Below the pieces are notes generated by a model. It was not told the DNA's origin. It made no database searches and was given only the letters and a program-made list of their open reading frames with translations. Positions 17,690 to 26,332 of a DNA stretch of 64,000 bases are shown piece by piece. A program made the translations under genes and the position numbers. Every line of letters starts with the position of its first letter. Within the stretch, counting starts at the first letter, position 1. The stretch is taken from contig NZ_CAJEWD010000008.1 in assembly GCF_903994045.1 (NCBI RefSeq), positions 386,433-450,432 of the forward strand. The letters are read 5' to 3'. This DNA is from Jeotgalicoccus meleagridis. Lineage in GTDB: Bacteria > Bacillota > Bacilli > Staphylococcales > Salinicoccaceae.

Positions 17690-18799
17690 TTAAAAGAATT
17701 TTCTGATCCCAGATTTTTGTTTTTTTAAGATCTTATACTTATCATCAAGATTCGCTAGCTTGTCTTCTACTAATTCCATACGTTCCTTGTATTTATCTTT
17801 TTGAGCCTCAAGTCTTTCCTTATATTCTAGCTGATGCTCCAAACGATTACTCGCTAGTTTAAAATCATTTTGAGACTGTCTTAACTTCCTTCTTAAATCT
17901 AAGTTTTCATTTTTTATAGACTTCAGTTCATCTTTAATTTCATCGATATTATCTGTAGAGTTTTTAGGACTAGCTAAAGATAGATACTTTCTAACTTCTG
18001 TATTATTTAGATAATCTTTTGCACCAATGATAGTTTTCAACATATCAATAGACTTTTGTTTTGATTCATGTGCACTATACATTAAATCATCATATTTAAG
18101 TTGTTCTATTGATTTCTCTTCATTTGCCAACTCAGGTATATTTATCCCTATCAAACTTTCGATAGGTGTCCAATAAGTATTTCCCTGTATAACAACACTT
18201 GCAATTCCTATTTTTAAGAAAGCTGTATTCAATAAGCCTTTTTGAAACTCAGGCACATGAGAAACAGGATTATTTAATTTACTGTTACTATAAATTTCAT
18301 CAGATATTATATTACTCTTATCAATTGGTAATTTTAATTCAATTAATGGATCTAAATAAGCCGCTTTATGAAAACCATGAAATTTATTTTTCAGAAATAC
18401 ACTATAATATTTTTCTCCATTATAAGTAATTTCAGATTTAACAGTGAGCATATTATCTTTGAAATGAGATATGAAGTCTTTACTAATCCCCATTCTCTCA
18501 TTCAATTCATTCGGTTGAAATACTGATTCAATGACTTTATATAATTTAGGTTGGTATCTATATATTTGAATCGAGTTTGAAAGTTTTATCCAGCCTAGTT
18601 CCGTATCTTCATGTTGTATTAAATGCCAAATTTCGTTTCCTATCATTTCTTGAGTTATTGACGTAACTACTGAAAAAACATAGTCATCTACATTCTCAAA
18701 TTCTAAATGATCATATAAACTCTTGTAAATTTTTGTAGATTTATCTTCTACTAAAATATATTGCTTAGGGTATTTTAAAATCCCAGCACTAATAGACAT
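17690..18799 (-). CDS. SH3/GW-like protein with C-terminal coiled coil
   Basis: The start is ATG 18799 with GGAGG six bases upstream, giving 369 residues; a longer in-frame start at 18826 would overlap the preceding gene. The N-terminal ~220 residues hold three beta modules ending in DTELGWIKLSNSIQIYRY, FHGFHKAAYLDPL and NTYWTPIESLIGI. The last ~90 residues are a coiled coil rich in K/E/R (ENLDLRRKLRQSQNDFK, DKYKERMELVEDKLANLDD). There is no signal peptide. It is clearly homologous to the protein at 23229 and, like it, sits directly upstream of a CgeB-GT2 gene. The coiled coil suggests oligomerisation or binding to the transferase (inference). Confidence 0.7.
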   Translation of the reverse strand: MSISAGILKYPKQYILVEDKSTKIYKSLYDHLEFENVDDYVFSVVTSITQEMIGNEIWHLIQHEDTELGWIKLSNSIQIYRYQPKLYKVIESVFQPNELNERMGISKDFISHFKDNMLTVKSEITYNGEKYYSVFLKNKFHGFHKAAYLDPLIELKLPIDKSNIISDEIYSNSKLNNPVSHVPEFQKGLLNTAFLKIGIASVVIQGNTYWTPIESLIGINIPELANEEKSIEQLKYDDLMYSAHESKQKSIDMLKTIIGAKDYLNNTEVRKYLSLASPKNSTDNIDEIKDELKSIKNENLDLRRKLRQSQNDFKLASNRLEHQLEYKERLEAQKDKYKERMELVEDKLANLDDKYKILKKQKSGIRKFF

Positions 18800-18809
18800 A
18801 ATTGACCTC

Positions 18810-20462
18810 CTATAAATAGATATCATATGTTTTATCTTCTATAAACACAATCAATCTATCACCATACAATTTTAAATCAAAATCATTAACAATCCTATCA
18901 TCATAAATAGCGGTTAGAAATGCTTCTTTTTGATTCGATGTCTTTCTAAAAGCCAATTGTTTTGTAGGTCGAACTTTCGCAAAACCAGAAGTATTAACGG
19001 CTACAGGTTTCTTTAAATCTCCATTGATTACTTCCTTGGATTCAAATGGTTTAAATTGCTTAATCACTAACTCTTCTCCACCTGATATTAATTTATATCC
19101 ATTTTCTACCTCACTCACTTTAGCAAGAGAGGATAAGTTATATTTCTGAGTCATTTTTAGCTCATTTTTTCTCTTAGTTATTAAAGAGTCAACAATTATA
19201 TTTACCGGACTATTTTTAAATTGTATGACTATACGTTCTAGTAATGCATTAGTACCTTCATAATCTCCATTTACACCTTTAACAAGACTGTAGATTTTAT
19301 TATCAACATAATTTTCTAACCTTACTTTTCTATCATATCTATTCTCATTTTTAATTTTGTAATTAAAGCCCTCTAAGTAAAAACTACTATGAGCACGCCT
19401 AGATGTTATATAGCTTCTTGTTTTATTTCCTGTATAACTATACTTACCGGGATCAATTAAGAAATCTTTAGTTTTATAATTTAATGTAATACTCAGGTCA
19501 TCATTATGCTTATGGACTCTAGATGAATAGCCGGCAACAAAAGATAAATACATAGGATTTGGTTGTTCATATTGAAGAATTGCAATTCCCGCTTCATAAT
19601 CATAGATATTTTTATAAACTTTTTTCTTAGCTGCTTTACTAGTACCAGAATCACCAATTGCAGGTAATGTATTATTAGGTTTAGATAATTTAGGAATATA
19701 TTCCTTTGCAAGCTTTAGGTAATTTACAATTATTGGACCAAGACTATCTTCTTTTCTATTTAAATATGCTTCTATTTCATTGTACATTCTTACTACCATT
19801 AAATGATAATGTGGAGAATTTTCTAAGTGAATTGCCTGTGAGCTAAAACTATACCAAAATGTATTAATTGCTCTATTCTTACCTTTAGAAATTATTTGAT
19901 GATCCTCAAGAACATAGCCTAAAACAACTAATGAACGATCCATCATCAACCCATGGTTATTTGTTTTATATTTACTATCATCACTCATAACTTCAACATG
20001 TTTCCTCAGTAAATCAACATACTTAGATATATTAACTTTACGTCCCATTTGCTGAGCTAAATATAAGTATTGAATTAGTGCCTGAGTTCTATTAGCAGTG
20101 GTATGGTCATACCACTTCATTGGAACTTCTTTGTCAGGTTCACTTTGTCTAATCCATGATTCAATAATTTCTTCAGCCTTATCAAAATATTTAATATCAT
20201 TTGTTTCTTCATAAGCTAACATTAATTCTACTGTAATTCTTAAAGTGTGCAGATATAAGGAGTAGCTATTCCCATATTTTTGCTTTTTCTTCTCAAGCCA
20301 CATATCGTCCCTAAATTCAGTGGATAAAAATCCAGGAAAAGGTGTAATTATATTATTAAGTGCATCTTCTGCCATTTTTTCTCTTCTATTGCTCACTTCA
20401 AATAATCTATAAACATCATCTTCATATATTTTAAGGTTTCCTTTATATTTGTTTTGAATCAC
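18810..20462 (-). CDS. Heparinase II/III-like protein
   Basis: About 550 residues. An N-terminal alpha toroid (LHTLRITVELMLAYEETND, AEEIIESWIRQSEPDK, NNHGLMMDRSLVVLGYVL, SPHYHLMVVRMYNEIEAYL) is followed by a beta-sandwich with SRVHKHNDDLSITLNYK and FLIDPGKYSYTG, matching the heparinase II/III C-terminal domain with its H-x-H-x-D. These enzymes are usually lyases acting on uronic-acid glycans. No signal peptide is present, so it is likely cytoplasmic and could trim or modify the polymer or an intermediate. The start is GTG 20462, with GAGGAG eight bases upstream; GTG 20471 lies inside that site. It has its own promoter behind a terminator. Confidence 0.8.
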   Translation of the reverse strand: MIQNKYKGNLKIYEDDVYRLFEVSNRREKMAEDALNNIITPFPGFLSTEFRDDMWLEKKKQKYGNSYSLYLHTLRITVELMLAYEETNDIKYFDKAEEIIESWIRQSEPDKEVPMKWYDHTTANRTQALIQYLYLAQQMGRKVNISKYVDLLRKHVEVMSDDSKYKTNNHGLMMDRSLVVLGYVLEDHQIISKGKNRAINTFWYSFSSQAIHLENSPHYHLMVVRMYNEIEAYLNRKEDSLGPIIVNYLKLAKEYIPKLSKPNNTLPAIGDSGTSKAAKKKVYKNIYDYEAGIAILQYEQPNPMYLSFVAGYSSRVHKHNDDLSITLNYKTKDFLIDPGKYSYTGNKTRSYITSRRAHSSFYLEGFNYKIKNENRYDRKVRLENYVDNKIYSLVKGVNGDYEGTNALLERIVIQFKNSPVNIIVDSLITKRKNELKMTQKYNLSSLAKVSEVENGYKLISGGEELVIKQFKPFESKEVINGDLKKPVAVNTSGFAKVRPTKQLAFRKTSNQKEAFLTAIYDDRIVNDFDLKLYGDRLIVFIEDKTYDIYL

Positions 20463-20499
20463 AGTGCCCACTCCTCATATTTAACTTAAACTTATTTGT

Positions 20500-20530
20500 A
20501 TTATAACAAAAATATTATCTAAAAAGTAAA
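20500..20530 (-). promoter_or_regulatory. Extended -10 promoter for the heparinase-like operon
   Basis: On the minus strand TGTTATAAT (-10 at 20500-20505 with the TG extension) follows a TTTACT -35-like hexamer at about 19 bp spacing. It lies between the terminator of the upstream transferase gene and the heparinase-like gene. Confidence 0.55.
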
Positions 20531-20566
20531 GACTCTCTAGACCACAATGGTTCTGTAAGAGAGTCT
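20530..20566 (-). terminator. Terminator after the upstream CgeB-GT2 gene
   Basis: Nine-base stem AGACTCTCT / AGAGAGTCT with a 19-nt loop, followed on the minus strand by TTTACTTTTT. It starts 10 bases after the stop of the gene at 20576. Confidence 0.7.
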
Positions 20567-20575
20567 CAAATTAAA

Positions 20576-23188
20576 TTAAGCTTTATAATCTACTTCTTTT
20601 TCTAATGATTCAAGGGTATGTTTAATATCCTCTTCGAATTCAGGCTCATACTTATCATAAAGATGAATTATATCTAAGAACTTAGTTACAGCCTGATGTC
20701 TATTTTCTTCATCAACACGGTCTAATCTAAGTAAGTACCATGCTCTAACATAAGGATTAAATCGTACTTTTAAGTATACATCCATTAAACCATATTTTTC
20801 TAAATACGGGATTCTTTCTGTTTCAAGTTTGTAATACTTATCGAAAAATTTATGAGATACAGTATTAGTGACACTACCTGTAACTGCTGCATAATAGACA
20901 TGAATATATTTGTTTACTCCTAAAATCGCCTTCGAATTTAACACGAGTTCTTGGTAAAACATTGTATCTTGCCCAGCAGCACCTTCAACCATAGTAATAT
21001 CATTATCTATAATTACTGATTTTTTAACAATAAGTGCCTGAATACTTTGTACACGAAGATCTGAGCGTACTAAAAATTCTTTAGGATCCTTAACCATCAT
21101 TCTATTATTATTTGCTTTCTTAAGAATATTGGTGTATTTTCCTTCATTCTTTCTAGAACTATCTTCTTTGATAATATTTCCAACAACCATATCCACATCA
21201 TTTTTCTTGAAACTTTCTAGTAGGAAATGATATCCATCACCAAGTGCTTCATTATCAGGATCTAAGTAAGTAATCAAATCAGTACTTGCAACTCTAACAC
21301 CTTGGTTACGTGGTTTAGATGCACTTCCAGAACCCGTCTCATTTTCTACATAGACTATATCTGGATGTCTTCTTCTGATTCTATTGATGACTTTTAAGGT
21401 AAGTTCATCTGTTGTTCCATCATTTATAAAGATGATTTCCATTTTATCAAAACTGCTTGATCTCTTAAGACTAGCAAAACATTTTTCTTCTAGATAAGTT
21501 CCGTTATTATGGATTGGAACAATAACGCTCAACTCTTTTTCTTGATTTGTATCTACTGTAGCTAAATCATCCACTTTTAAAATTTCCAAATAGTCTAAGT
21601 TATATCCATTATCTAAGCTATCTATTTTTGGATTTAATGTATAGCTTTCAATATCAATCATTGACTTGTATTTGTCAGACAATGACATTACATAGTTGTG
21701 TGCTTCTGAATTTTCATCTTTAGTTACAAAATCAACATCTACATATTTAAAAGCATTGTACATATCGTTTAGATAATATTCTTCATATACATACTCATCA
21801 TTAAAGAAAGTGATAAAATCATATGATGATAGATTTGTTTGATCTAAGTCACTCTCTAAAATATATGATTTATGCTCATAAATTTGTTGATTGAAGCTTT
21901 GTAGATTTTGTTCAGAGTCATTGCTTAACACTACTAGTATCTCTTTAGGATAAGTTTCAACATCTAAGCCAATAGTTTTAGCTATTTCTTGTACTCTATG
22001 GAAAGTTGTATGGCCATTATAAACATTTCTAATTCCTTTAGCCTGTAATTCTAAAAGATCTTTTTCTTTAGTATTATAAATTACTCTAAAATCATCATCG
22101 CTATGGACCATTCTCACATTTGGGAACATATTGTTAATCCCTGTATTGTAATTAGATAACACTATATTACCGAATGCTTGAAGTTCATATACTCTGTTTG
22201 CAAACATTGTTTCTGAATATTTTACAGAATTCATATTTATGCTCCATCTAATTAATTTGTGCAAATTCATTAGATCATCATGAGCGACTGGAGGTGCCAT
22301 TTTAGATAAATATTTTGATGGGAATTGGTACCTAGGATTTCCTAAATGTAGATTTCTATCAATCACAGTAAATGGAGCTTTTTCTCTGAGTATTGCATCG
22401 AATAGTTTTTTGGTTTCAGACATTCTTACTGGATATTTTGTTAACCAACTTCCAGCAAATAAGACTTCATCTTTAAATTCTTTTGCATCACTTGAGCGTG
22501 TACCAACCGGGTTATGTATTAAGGGGTTAATACCAAACTGTAATACATGAACATTTTTATTCCCTGTAAACTCTTTATAATTTTTTACGACCTCAACCGC
22601 TGTTGTAAATATGTACTGACAATGTTTAGCCAGTGATTTAAATAAATGAAAGTTGACAGGGTCTTCTTTTGAATAAAAGATAGTCGGTATACCATGTTTG
22701 TTATATTTCTCTATTAACTCTATCATTTCTTGTCTTTTCTCATTATTTGGGTGCGCAGCACCGTCCCAGGAGCTATCTATACCTCTCCATGAAGTCGCGA
22801 AAATTACAAAATCATAGTCTTTAATTACTTGATCATCTCTAGAAATATATTCAAAATTTGCAACATCTTTAAATGAATCAAATAAAAAATCATCTGCAAT
22901 AATTCCGATATTTAAATCCAGTTTTTTAAATATTCGACTGCCGTTGCTTTCTACAATTTCATCTGAAGACTTTTTGAATTTATCAAGTGCTTCATATCTG
23001 TTCATATCTTCAAATTTCAACTCATAGAAAGGGTCAGCTTCAATTCTTTTTGAAAAGTTTGGATTATATTCGTTTGCGAGTATTGAAGGGTCTAAATCAT
23101 TTATTATTTGATTTAAAGTTGCAGGGAAGTTTTTATCTATTTTTTTATTGTATTTTCTCAATTTTTTTTTCAAACTTTGTCTGTCCAT
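20576..23188 (-). CDS. Bifunctional glycosyltransferase: CgeB-like GT plus GT2 domain
   Basis: An 870-residue paralogue of the protein at 15067 with the same order: CgeB-like GT-B domain (LNIGIIADDFLFDSFKD, IPTIFYSKEDPVNFHLF, VLFAGSWLTKYPVR, MFANRVYELQAFGNIVLSN), linker, then GT2 from ~555 (LSVIVPIHNNGTYL, IIFINDGTTDE, TYLDPDNE, GAAGQDTMFYQEL). Several stretches are identical to the paralogue, so duplication looks fairly recent relative to the gene at 5215. The start is ATG 23188 with GGAGG seven bases upstream; a TTG at 23206 reads through that site. It follows its GW-like partner by 40 bp and ends at a terminator. Acceptor and donor sugars are unknown. Confidence 0.85.
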   Translation of the reverse strand: MDRQSLKKKLRKYNKKIDKNFPATLNQIINDLDPSILANEYNPNFSKRIEADPFYELKFEDMNRYEALDKFKKSSDEIVESNGSRIFKKLDLNIGIIADDFLFDSFKDVANFEYISRDDQVIKDYDFVIFATSWRGIDSSWDGAAHPNNEKRQEMIELIEKYNKHGIPTIFYSKEDPVNFHLFKSLAKHCQYIFTTAVEVVKNYKEFTGNKNVHVLQFGINPLIHNPVGTRSSDAKEFKDEVLFAGSWLTKYPVRMSETKKLFDAILREKAPFTVIDRNLHLGNPRYQFPSKYLSKMAPPVAHDDLMNLHKLIRWSINMNSVKYSETMFANRVYELQAFGNIVLSNYNTGINNMFPNVRMVHSDDDFRVIYNTKEKDLLELQAKGIRNVYNGHTTFHRVQEIAKTIGLDVETYPKEILVVLSNDSEQNLQSFNQQIYEHKSYILESDLDQTNLSSYDFITFFNDEYVYEEYYLNDMYNAFKYVDVDFVTKDENSEAHNYVMSLSDKYKSMIDIESYTLNPKIDSLDNGYNLDYLEILKVDDLATVDTNQEKELSVIVPIHNNGTYLEEKCFASLKRSSSFDKMEIIFINDGTTDELTLKVINRIRRRHPDIVYVENETGSGSASKPRNQGVRVASTDLITYLDPDNEALGDGYHFLLESFKKNDVDMVVGNIIKEDSSRKNEGKYTNILKKANNNRMMVKDPKEFLVRSDLRVQSIQALIVKKSVIIDNDITMVEGAAGQDTMFYQELVLNSKAILGVNKYIHVYYAAVTGSVTNTVSHKFFDKYYKLETERIPYLEKYGLMDVYLKVRFNPYVRAWYLLRLDRVDEENRHQAVTKFLDIIHLYDKYEPEFEEDIKHTLESLEKEVDYKA

Positions 23189-23228
23189 AAATAAACCTCC
23201 ACTCAATAAAACTACATGCGCTTAATTA

Positions 23229-24323
23229 TTATTTTGACTGTTTCTTAAGCTTTTCTTCAACTAATTTCATGCGTTCTTTGTATTTATCACGCTGTTCCTC
23301 GAGTCGACGATTGTAGTCTCTTTGTTGTTCTAGACGTTGTTCACTTAACTTGGCTTCTTGACTAAGCTTATGATTTAATCGTTTTAACTCTAGGATTTCT
23401 TCATTTGACAACTTAGAGTTTCCAGAGTTGGTATTGACACCTGATTCTAAACTTTTAATTTTTTCATTTGCTCTATTGAATGAATTTTGAAGTGTTTGAA
23501 TTCTCTTATCTTTCTCTCTGATTCTTTTAGAGTTTAAGAAACCTTGTGCAGATAGAACAGTCTTAACAGCCTCTTTACTATGCTCTCTTTCTTTTTCTAT
23601 AGCATAAAAAATATCATCTAAATATTTATCAGATTCTTTTTTACTTTCTGATTCTAAATTAACTAGATAATCTTCTAGGCCATCTAAAGTAATCCAATAA
23701 TATTCTTTTTTATTTGCTCTAATTCTACCAATATTACTTTCTTTAAAAACAGAAACCAAACGCGGCTTATCAAAATTCACTCTCTCATGATATGGCTTAA
23801 CCATAGAACTATTTTTATATAGTGTTTTAGTTTTCACATCATTTTCATCGAGTTTGATTTTAGTTGGAATTAATTCTTCAAAGTATTCTTCATCATGGAA
23901 ACCAAAGAATCTATCTTTGATAAAGATCCCTAGTAATTTTTTGCCATTATATTCAATTTCAGATTTAACAGTTAGTATTTTATTAGTAAAATGAGTTTTA
24001 AAGTCTTTAACAATATTTAATTTGTCATTAATTTCATTTGCTTCAAAGTCTTCAGCTAAAAATTTATAAGATTTTGGCTTGAACCTAAATAATTGTATAG
24101 AATTATTTAGATTAACCCAACCTAATCGTTCATCTTCATGTTGAATCTGTGTAAATTTTACACCGTCATCCTTTTTTTCAGAAATAGTAGTGATAATAGA
24201 ATACTGATAGTCATCAATGTCTTTAGAACCTTCATCTTCACCTATCACTCTATATATTTTAGTTCCTGATTTTTCATGCAGTATGAACTGTTTAGGGTAA
24301 TCGTATTCTAATATTTCCTTCAT
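23229..24323 (-). CDS. SH3/GW-like protein with C-terminal coiled coil
   Basis: A 364-residue protein started at ATG 24323, eight bases from GAGG. Beta modules end in DERLGWVNLNNSIQLFRFKPK, RFFGFHDEEYFEEL and KKEYYWITLDGLEDYL. The C-terminal third is a long coiled coil (EEILELKRLNHKLSQEAK, DKYKERMKLVEEKLKKQSK). It is homologous to the protein at 17690 over its whole length, including the D-K-Y-K-E-R-M repeat near the end. No export signal. It sits just downstream of a hairpin that ends the dehydrogenase gene; I see no strong separate promoter, so part of its expression may come from read-through of the capsule-type operon. Confidence 0.7.
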   Translation of the reverse strand: MKEILEYDYPKQFILHEKSGTKIYRVIGEDEGSKDIDDYQYSIITTISEKKDDGVKFTQIQHEDERLGWVNLNNSIQLFRFKPKSYKFLAEDFEANEINDKLNIVKDFKTHFTNKILTVKSEIEYNGKKLLGIFIKDRFFGFHDEEYFEELIPTKIKLDENDVKTKTLYKNSSMVKPYHERVNFDKPRLVSVFKESNIGRIRANKKEYYWITLDGLEDYLVNLESESKKESDKYLDDIFYAIEKEREHSKEAVKTVLSAQGFLNSKRIREKDKRIQTLQNSFNRANEKIKSLESGVNTNSGNSKLSNEEILELKRLNHKLSQEAKLSEQRLEQQRDYNRRLEEQRDKYKERMKLVEEKLKKQSK

Positions 24324-24349
24324 CTCAATCACCTCATAGTTGATTATTA

Positions 24350-24388
24350 AAATATAAACCGAATAGCAAAGCCATTCGGTTTATATTT
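24350..24388 (-). terminator. Strong hairpin after the UDP-ManNAc dehydrogenase gene
   Basis: Fifteen-base perfect stem AAATATAAACCGAAT / ATTCGGTTTATATTT with a 9-nt loop. The minus-strand tail (TTAATAATC) is only moderately T-rich, so it may be a partial terminator that allows some read-through into the GW-glycosyltransferase pair. Confidence 0.7.
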
Positions 24389-24406
24389 TATATTTATATA
24401 TTATTT

Positions 24407-25660
24407 CTAGAATTTTTGGATATTACCGTAGTTGTAGTATTTCACTTCTTCAAAGTTTGCTGGCACTACGTTCTTAGTATCAAAGATAACTTTGTCTTTC
24501 ATATTGTCAAAGTCAGCATCTGTTAGATTCTTGAACTCACTGTGGTCACTTAACACTAGTACTAGTGATGAATCTCTAACCGCTTCTTTCAAGTCTTTTT
24601 CAACAAAGTCCATCTTAACATGTGGGTCATACGTATTTACTTCTAAACCGTCTTCTTGACGCAGTAACTCATAAATATCAAATGCAGGAGATTCACGAAT
24701 ATCGTCTACATCACCTTTATAAGTTAAACCAAAGACAGTAACCTTCTTACCATCTAACTTATCAAGAATGTTTTTCGTAATGTCCACTACATACTCAGGC
24801 ATAGACACGTTAATTGAACGTGACAACTGAATTAATGGTGATTGTTCTTGTGCTTCAGCAATGATGAAATAAGGGTCCACTGCTAAACAATGACCACCCA
24901 CACCAGGTCCTGGAGTGTGTAAGTTTACACGCGGATGCTTGTTAGCCATCTCAATAACTTCATGCACATTGATATCTAAGTGATTACAGATTTTAGCTAA
25001 CTCATTTGCTAAAGCAATATTCACATCACGATAAGTGTTTTCCATCAATTTAGACATTTCAGCCGTTTTTGCATTAGTTTCAATCATTTCACCTTTAACA
25101 AAAGTACCATACACTTTTTTACCCGCTTCAACACATGCAGGTGTCATTCCACCAACAATACGGTTGTTGTAAATTAATTCGTGCATGATTTGTCCTGGTA
25201 ACACACGCTCTGGGCAATGTACTAAGTAGATATCTTCTCCAATTTTAAAGCCTTGTTCTTCAAGGTACGGTGCAACATGATCGTCCATCGTACGCGGTGC
25301 AATTGTTGATTCAACGATTACAGTATCGCCTTTTTTAAGTAAAGGAACAATTGACTCTACACCAGCCATAACAATCGAAATGTCTGCTGATTTAAACTCA
25401 TCATCCTTGTTTGGCGTTGGCACTGCAATAATATATGCATCTGCTTCTTCTGCAACAGTTGATGCTCTGAATTTACCAGACTCAAGCACTTCTTCTAAAG
25501 CTTCTTGTAAGCCTGGTTCTTCTATATGGATATGTCCTCCATTTAGCATATCAACTGCATCTTGTTTTATATCTACACCTAATACGTCAACACCATGTTT
25601 TGCAAACATAATTGATGTTGGTAAACCGATGTAACCTAATCCGATTGTTGTTAATTTCAA
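24407..25660 (-). CDS. UDP-N-acetyl-D-mannosamine dehydrogenase (CapO/WecC type)
   Basis: Oxidises UDP-ManNAc to UDP-ManNAcA with two NAD, in the cytoplasm. The N-terminal NAD site is TTIGLGYIGLPTSIMFA. The catalytic region has ERVLPGQIMHEL, KLMENTYRDVNIALANELAKIC and GPGVGGHCLAVDPYF with the active-site Cys in GGHCL, and the C-terminal domain has VTVFGLTYKGDVDDIRESPAFDI. It closely resembles staphylococcal Cap5O/Cap8O. The start is probably TTG 25660 (KLTTIGLGYIG) with AGGGTG six bases upstream; GTG 25669 lies within that site. It is the last gene after the CapAB-like pair. Of the sugar-nucleotide genes expected for a ManNAcA polymer, only this one is in the window. Confidence 0.9.
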   Translation of the reverse strand: MKLTTIGLGYIGLPTSIMFAKHGVDVLGVDIKQDAVDMLNGGHIHIEEPGLQEALEEVLESGKFRASTVAEEADAYIIAVPTPNKDDEFKSADISIVMAGVESIVPLLKKGDTVIVESTIAPRTMDDHVAPYLEEQGFKIGEDIYLVHCPERVLPGQIMHELIYNNRIVGGMTPACVEAGKKVYGTFVKGEMIETNAKTAEMSKLMENTYRDVNIALANELAKICNHLDINVHEVIEMANKHPRVNLHTPGPGVGGHCLAVDPYFIIAEAQEQSPLIQLSRSINVSMPEYVVDITKNILDKLDGKKVTVFGLTYKGDVDDIRESPAFDIYELLRQEDGLEVNTYDPHVKMDFVEKDLKEAVRDSSLVLVLSDHSEFKNLTDADFDNMKDKVIFDTKNVVPANFEEVKYYNYGNIQKF

Positions 25661-25692
25661 ATGAAACACCCTACCTTTTTCTAGTTTAAAGA

Positions 25693-26322
25693 TTAATCTG
25701 CTTTTCTTAGTATACCAAAACTTTTTACATTAAAAAGGTTAATTTTTTGTAAATAGTGTTTTAAGTCTTTTCTATTGTTATTTATTGCGCTAATTACCGT
25801 TACAGCACTGTCAGCAAGTTCCAAATAAGTACCGTAACTGTCAATGTTGGAAACCTCTGGCCCAATAATGAAAATATGATCGTAATAATTTTTTAAAGGA
25901 CTTAATTTTGATAGTACATTATATTCATTAAATTTCTTTTTCAAGTCTTCCTCAGGTAAGTCTTCAACATGAATGATATCTAGCTTTTCACATTCTGTTG
26001 GATTAATTGCTTCACTTAGAAACATTGACGTTTTTAAGGTTGTAAATAAATTAGGTTTTGCTTTGGAATGAATGTACTCTTCTACGTATGCTACTGATTG
26101 ACCATCTAAATTAACAACCAAGACCCGATCTTTTAGCTGAGTCAATATATAAGCAATGTGCATGGCCGCATCTATAGTGGCTTTTTGCTTATTCAAAGAA
26201 GAAAAGATAGTTTTATTGTCTGGATTATTGTGGTTTTCTTTTCTAATAGCAACCGCAGTATCATATAGAATATTTAAAGTATCTTCATTAAAGTCTATTT
26301 GCTTAACATCATTTTCACTCAT
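25693..26322 (-). CDS. Degenerate CapB-like (BY-kinase family) protein
   Basis: A 209-residue protein in the position of CapB, directly after the CapA-like gene, with the size and strand order of bacterial tyrosine kinases: RVLVVNLDG in place of Walker A', YDHIFIIGPEVSNIDS in place of Walker B, and SAVTVISAINNNRKDLKHYLQ. All three nucleotide motifs are altered. The P-loop region reads FSSLNKQKATIDAAM, without the G-x-G-K-S/T glycines; the Walker A' Asp is Asn; and the Walker B Asp is lost. There is no C-terminal Tyr cluster. It is best read as a pseudokinase that may still regulate the CapA-like partner. The start is ATG 26322, five bases after AGGAGTG. Confidence 0.7.
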   Translation of the reverse strand: MSENDVKQIDFNEDTLNILYDTAVAIRKENHNNPDNKTIFSSLNKQKATIDAAMHIAYILTQLKDRVLVVNLDGQSVAYVEEYIHSKAKPNLFTTLKTSMFLSEAINPTECEKLDIIHVEDLPEEDLKKKFNEYNVLSKLSPLKNYYDHIFIIGPEVSNIDSYGTYLELADSAVTVISAINNNRKDLKHYLQKINLFNVKSFGILRKAD

Positions 26323-26332
26323 TTTTTCACTC

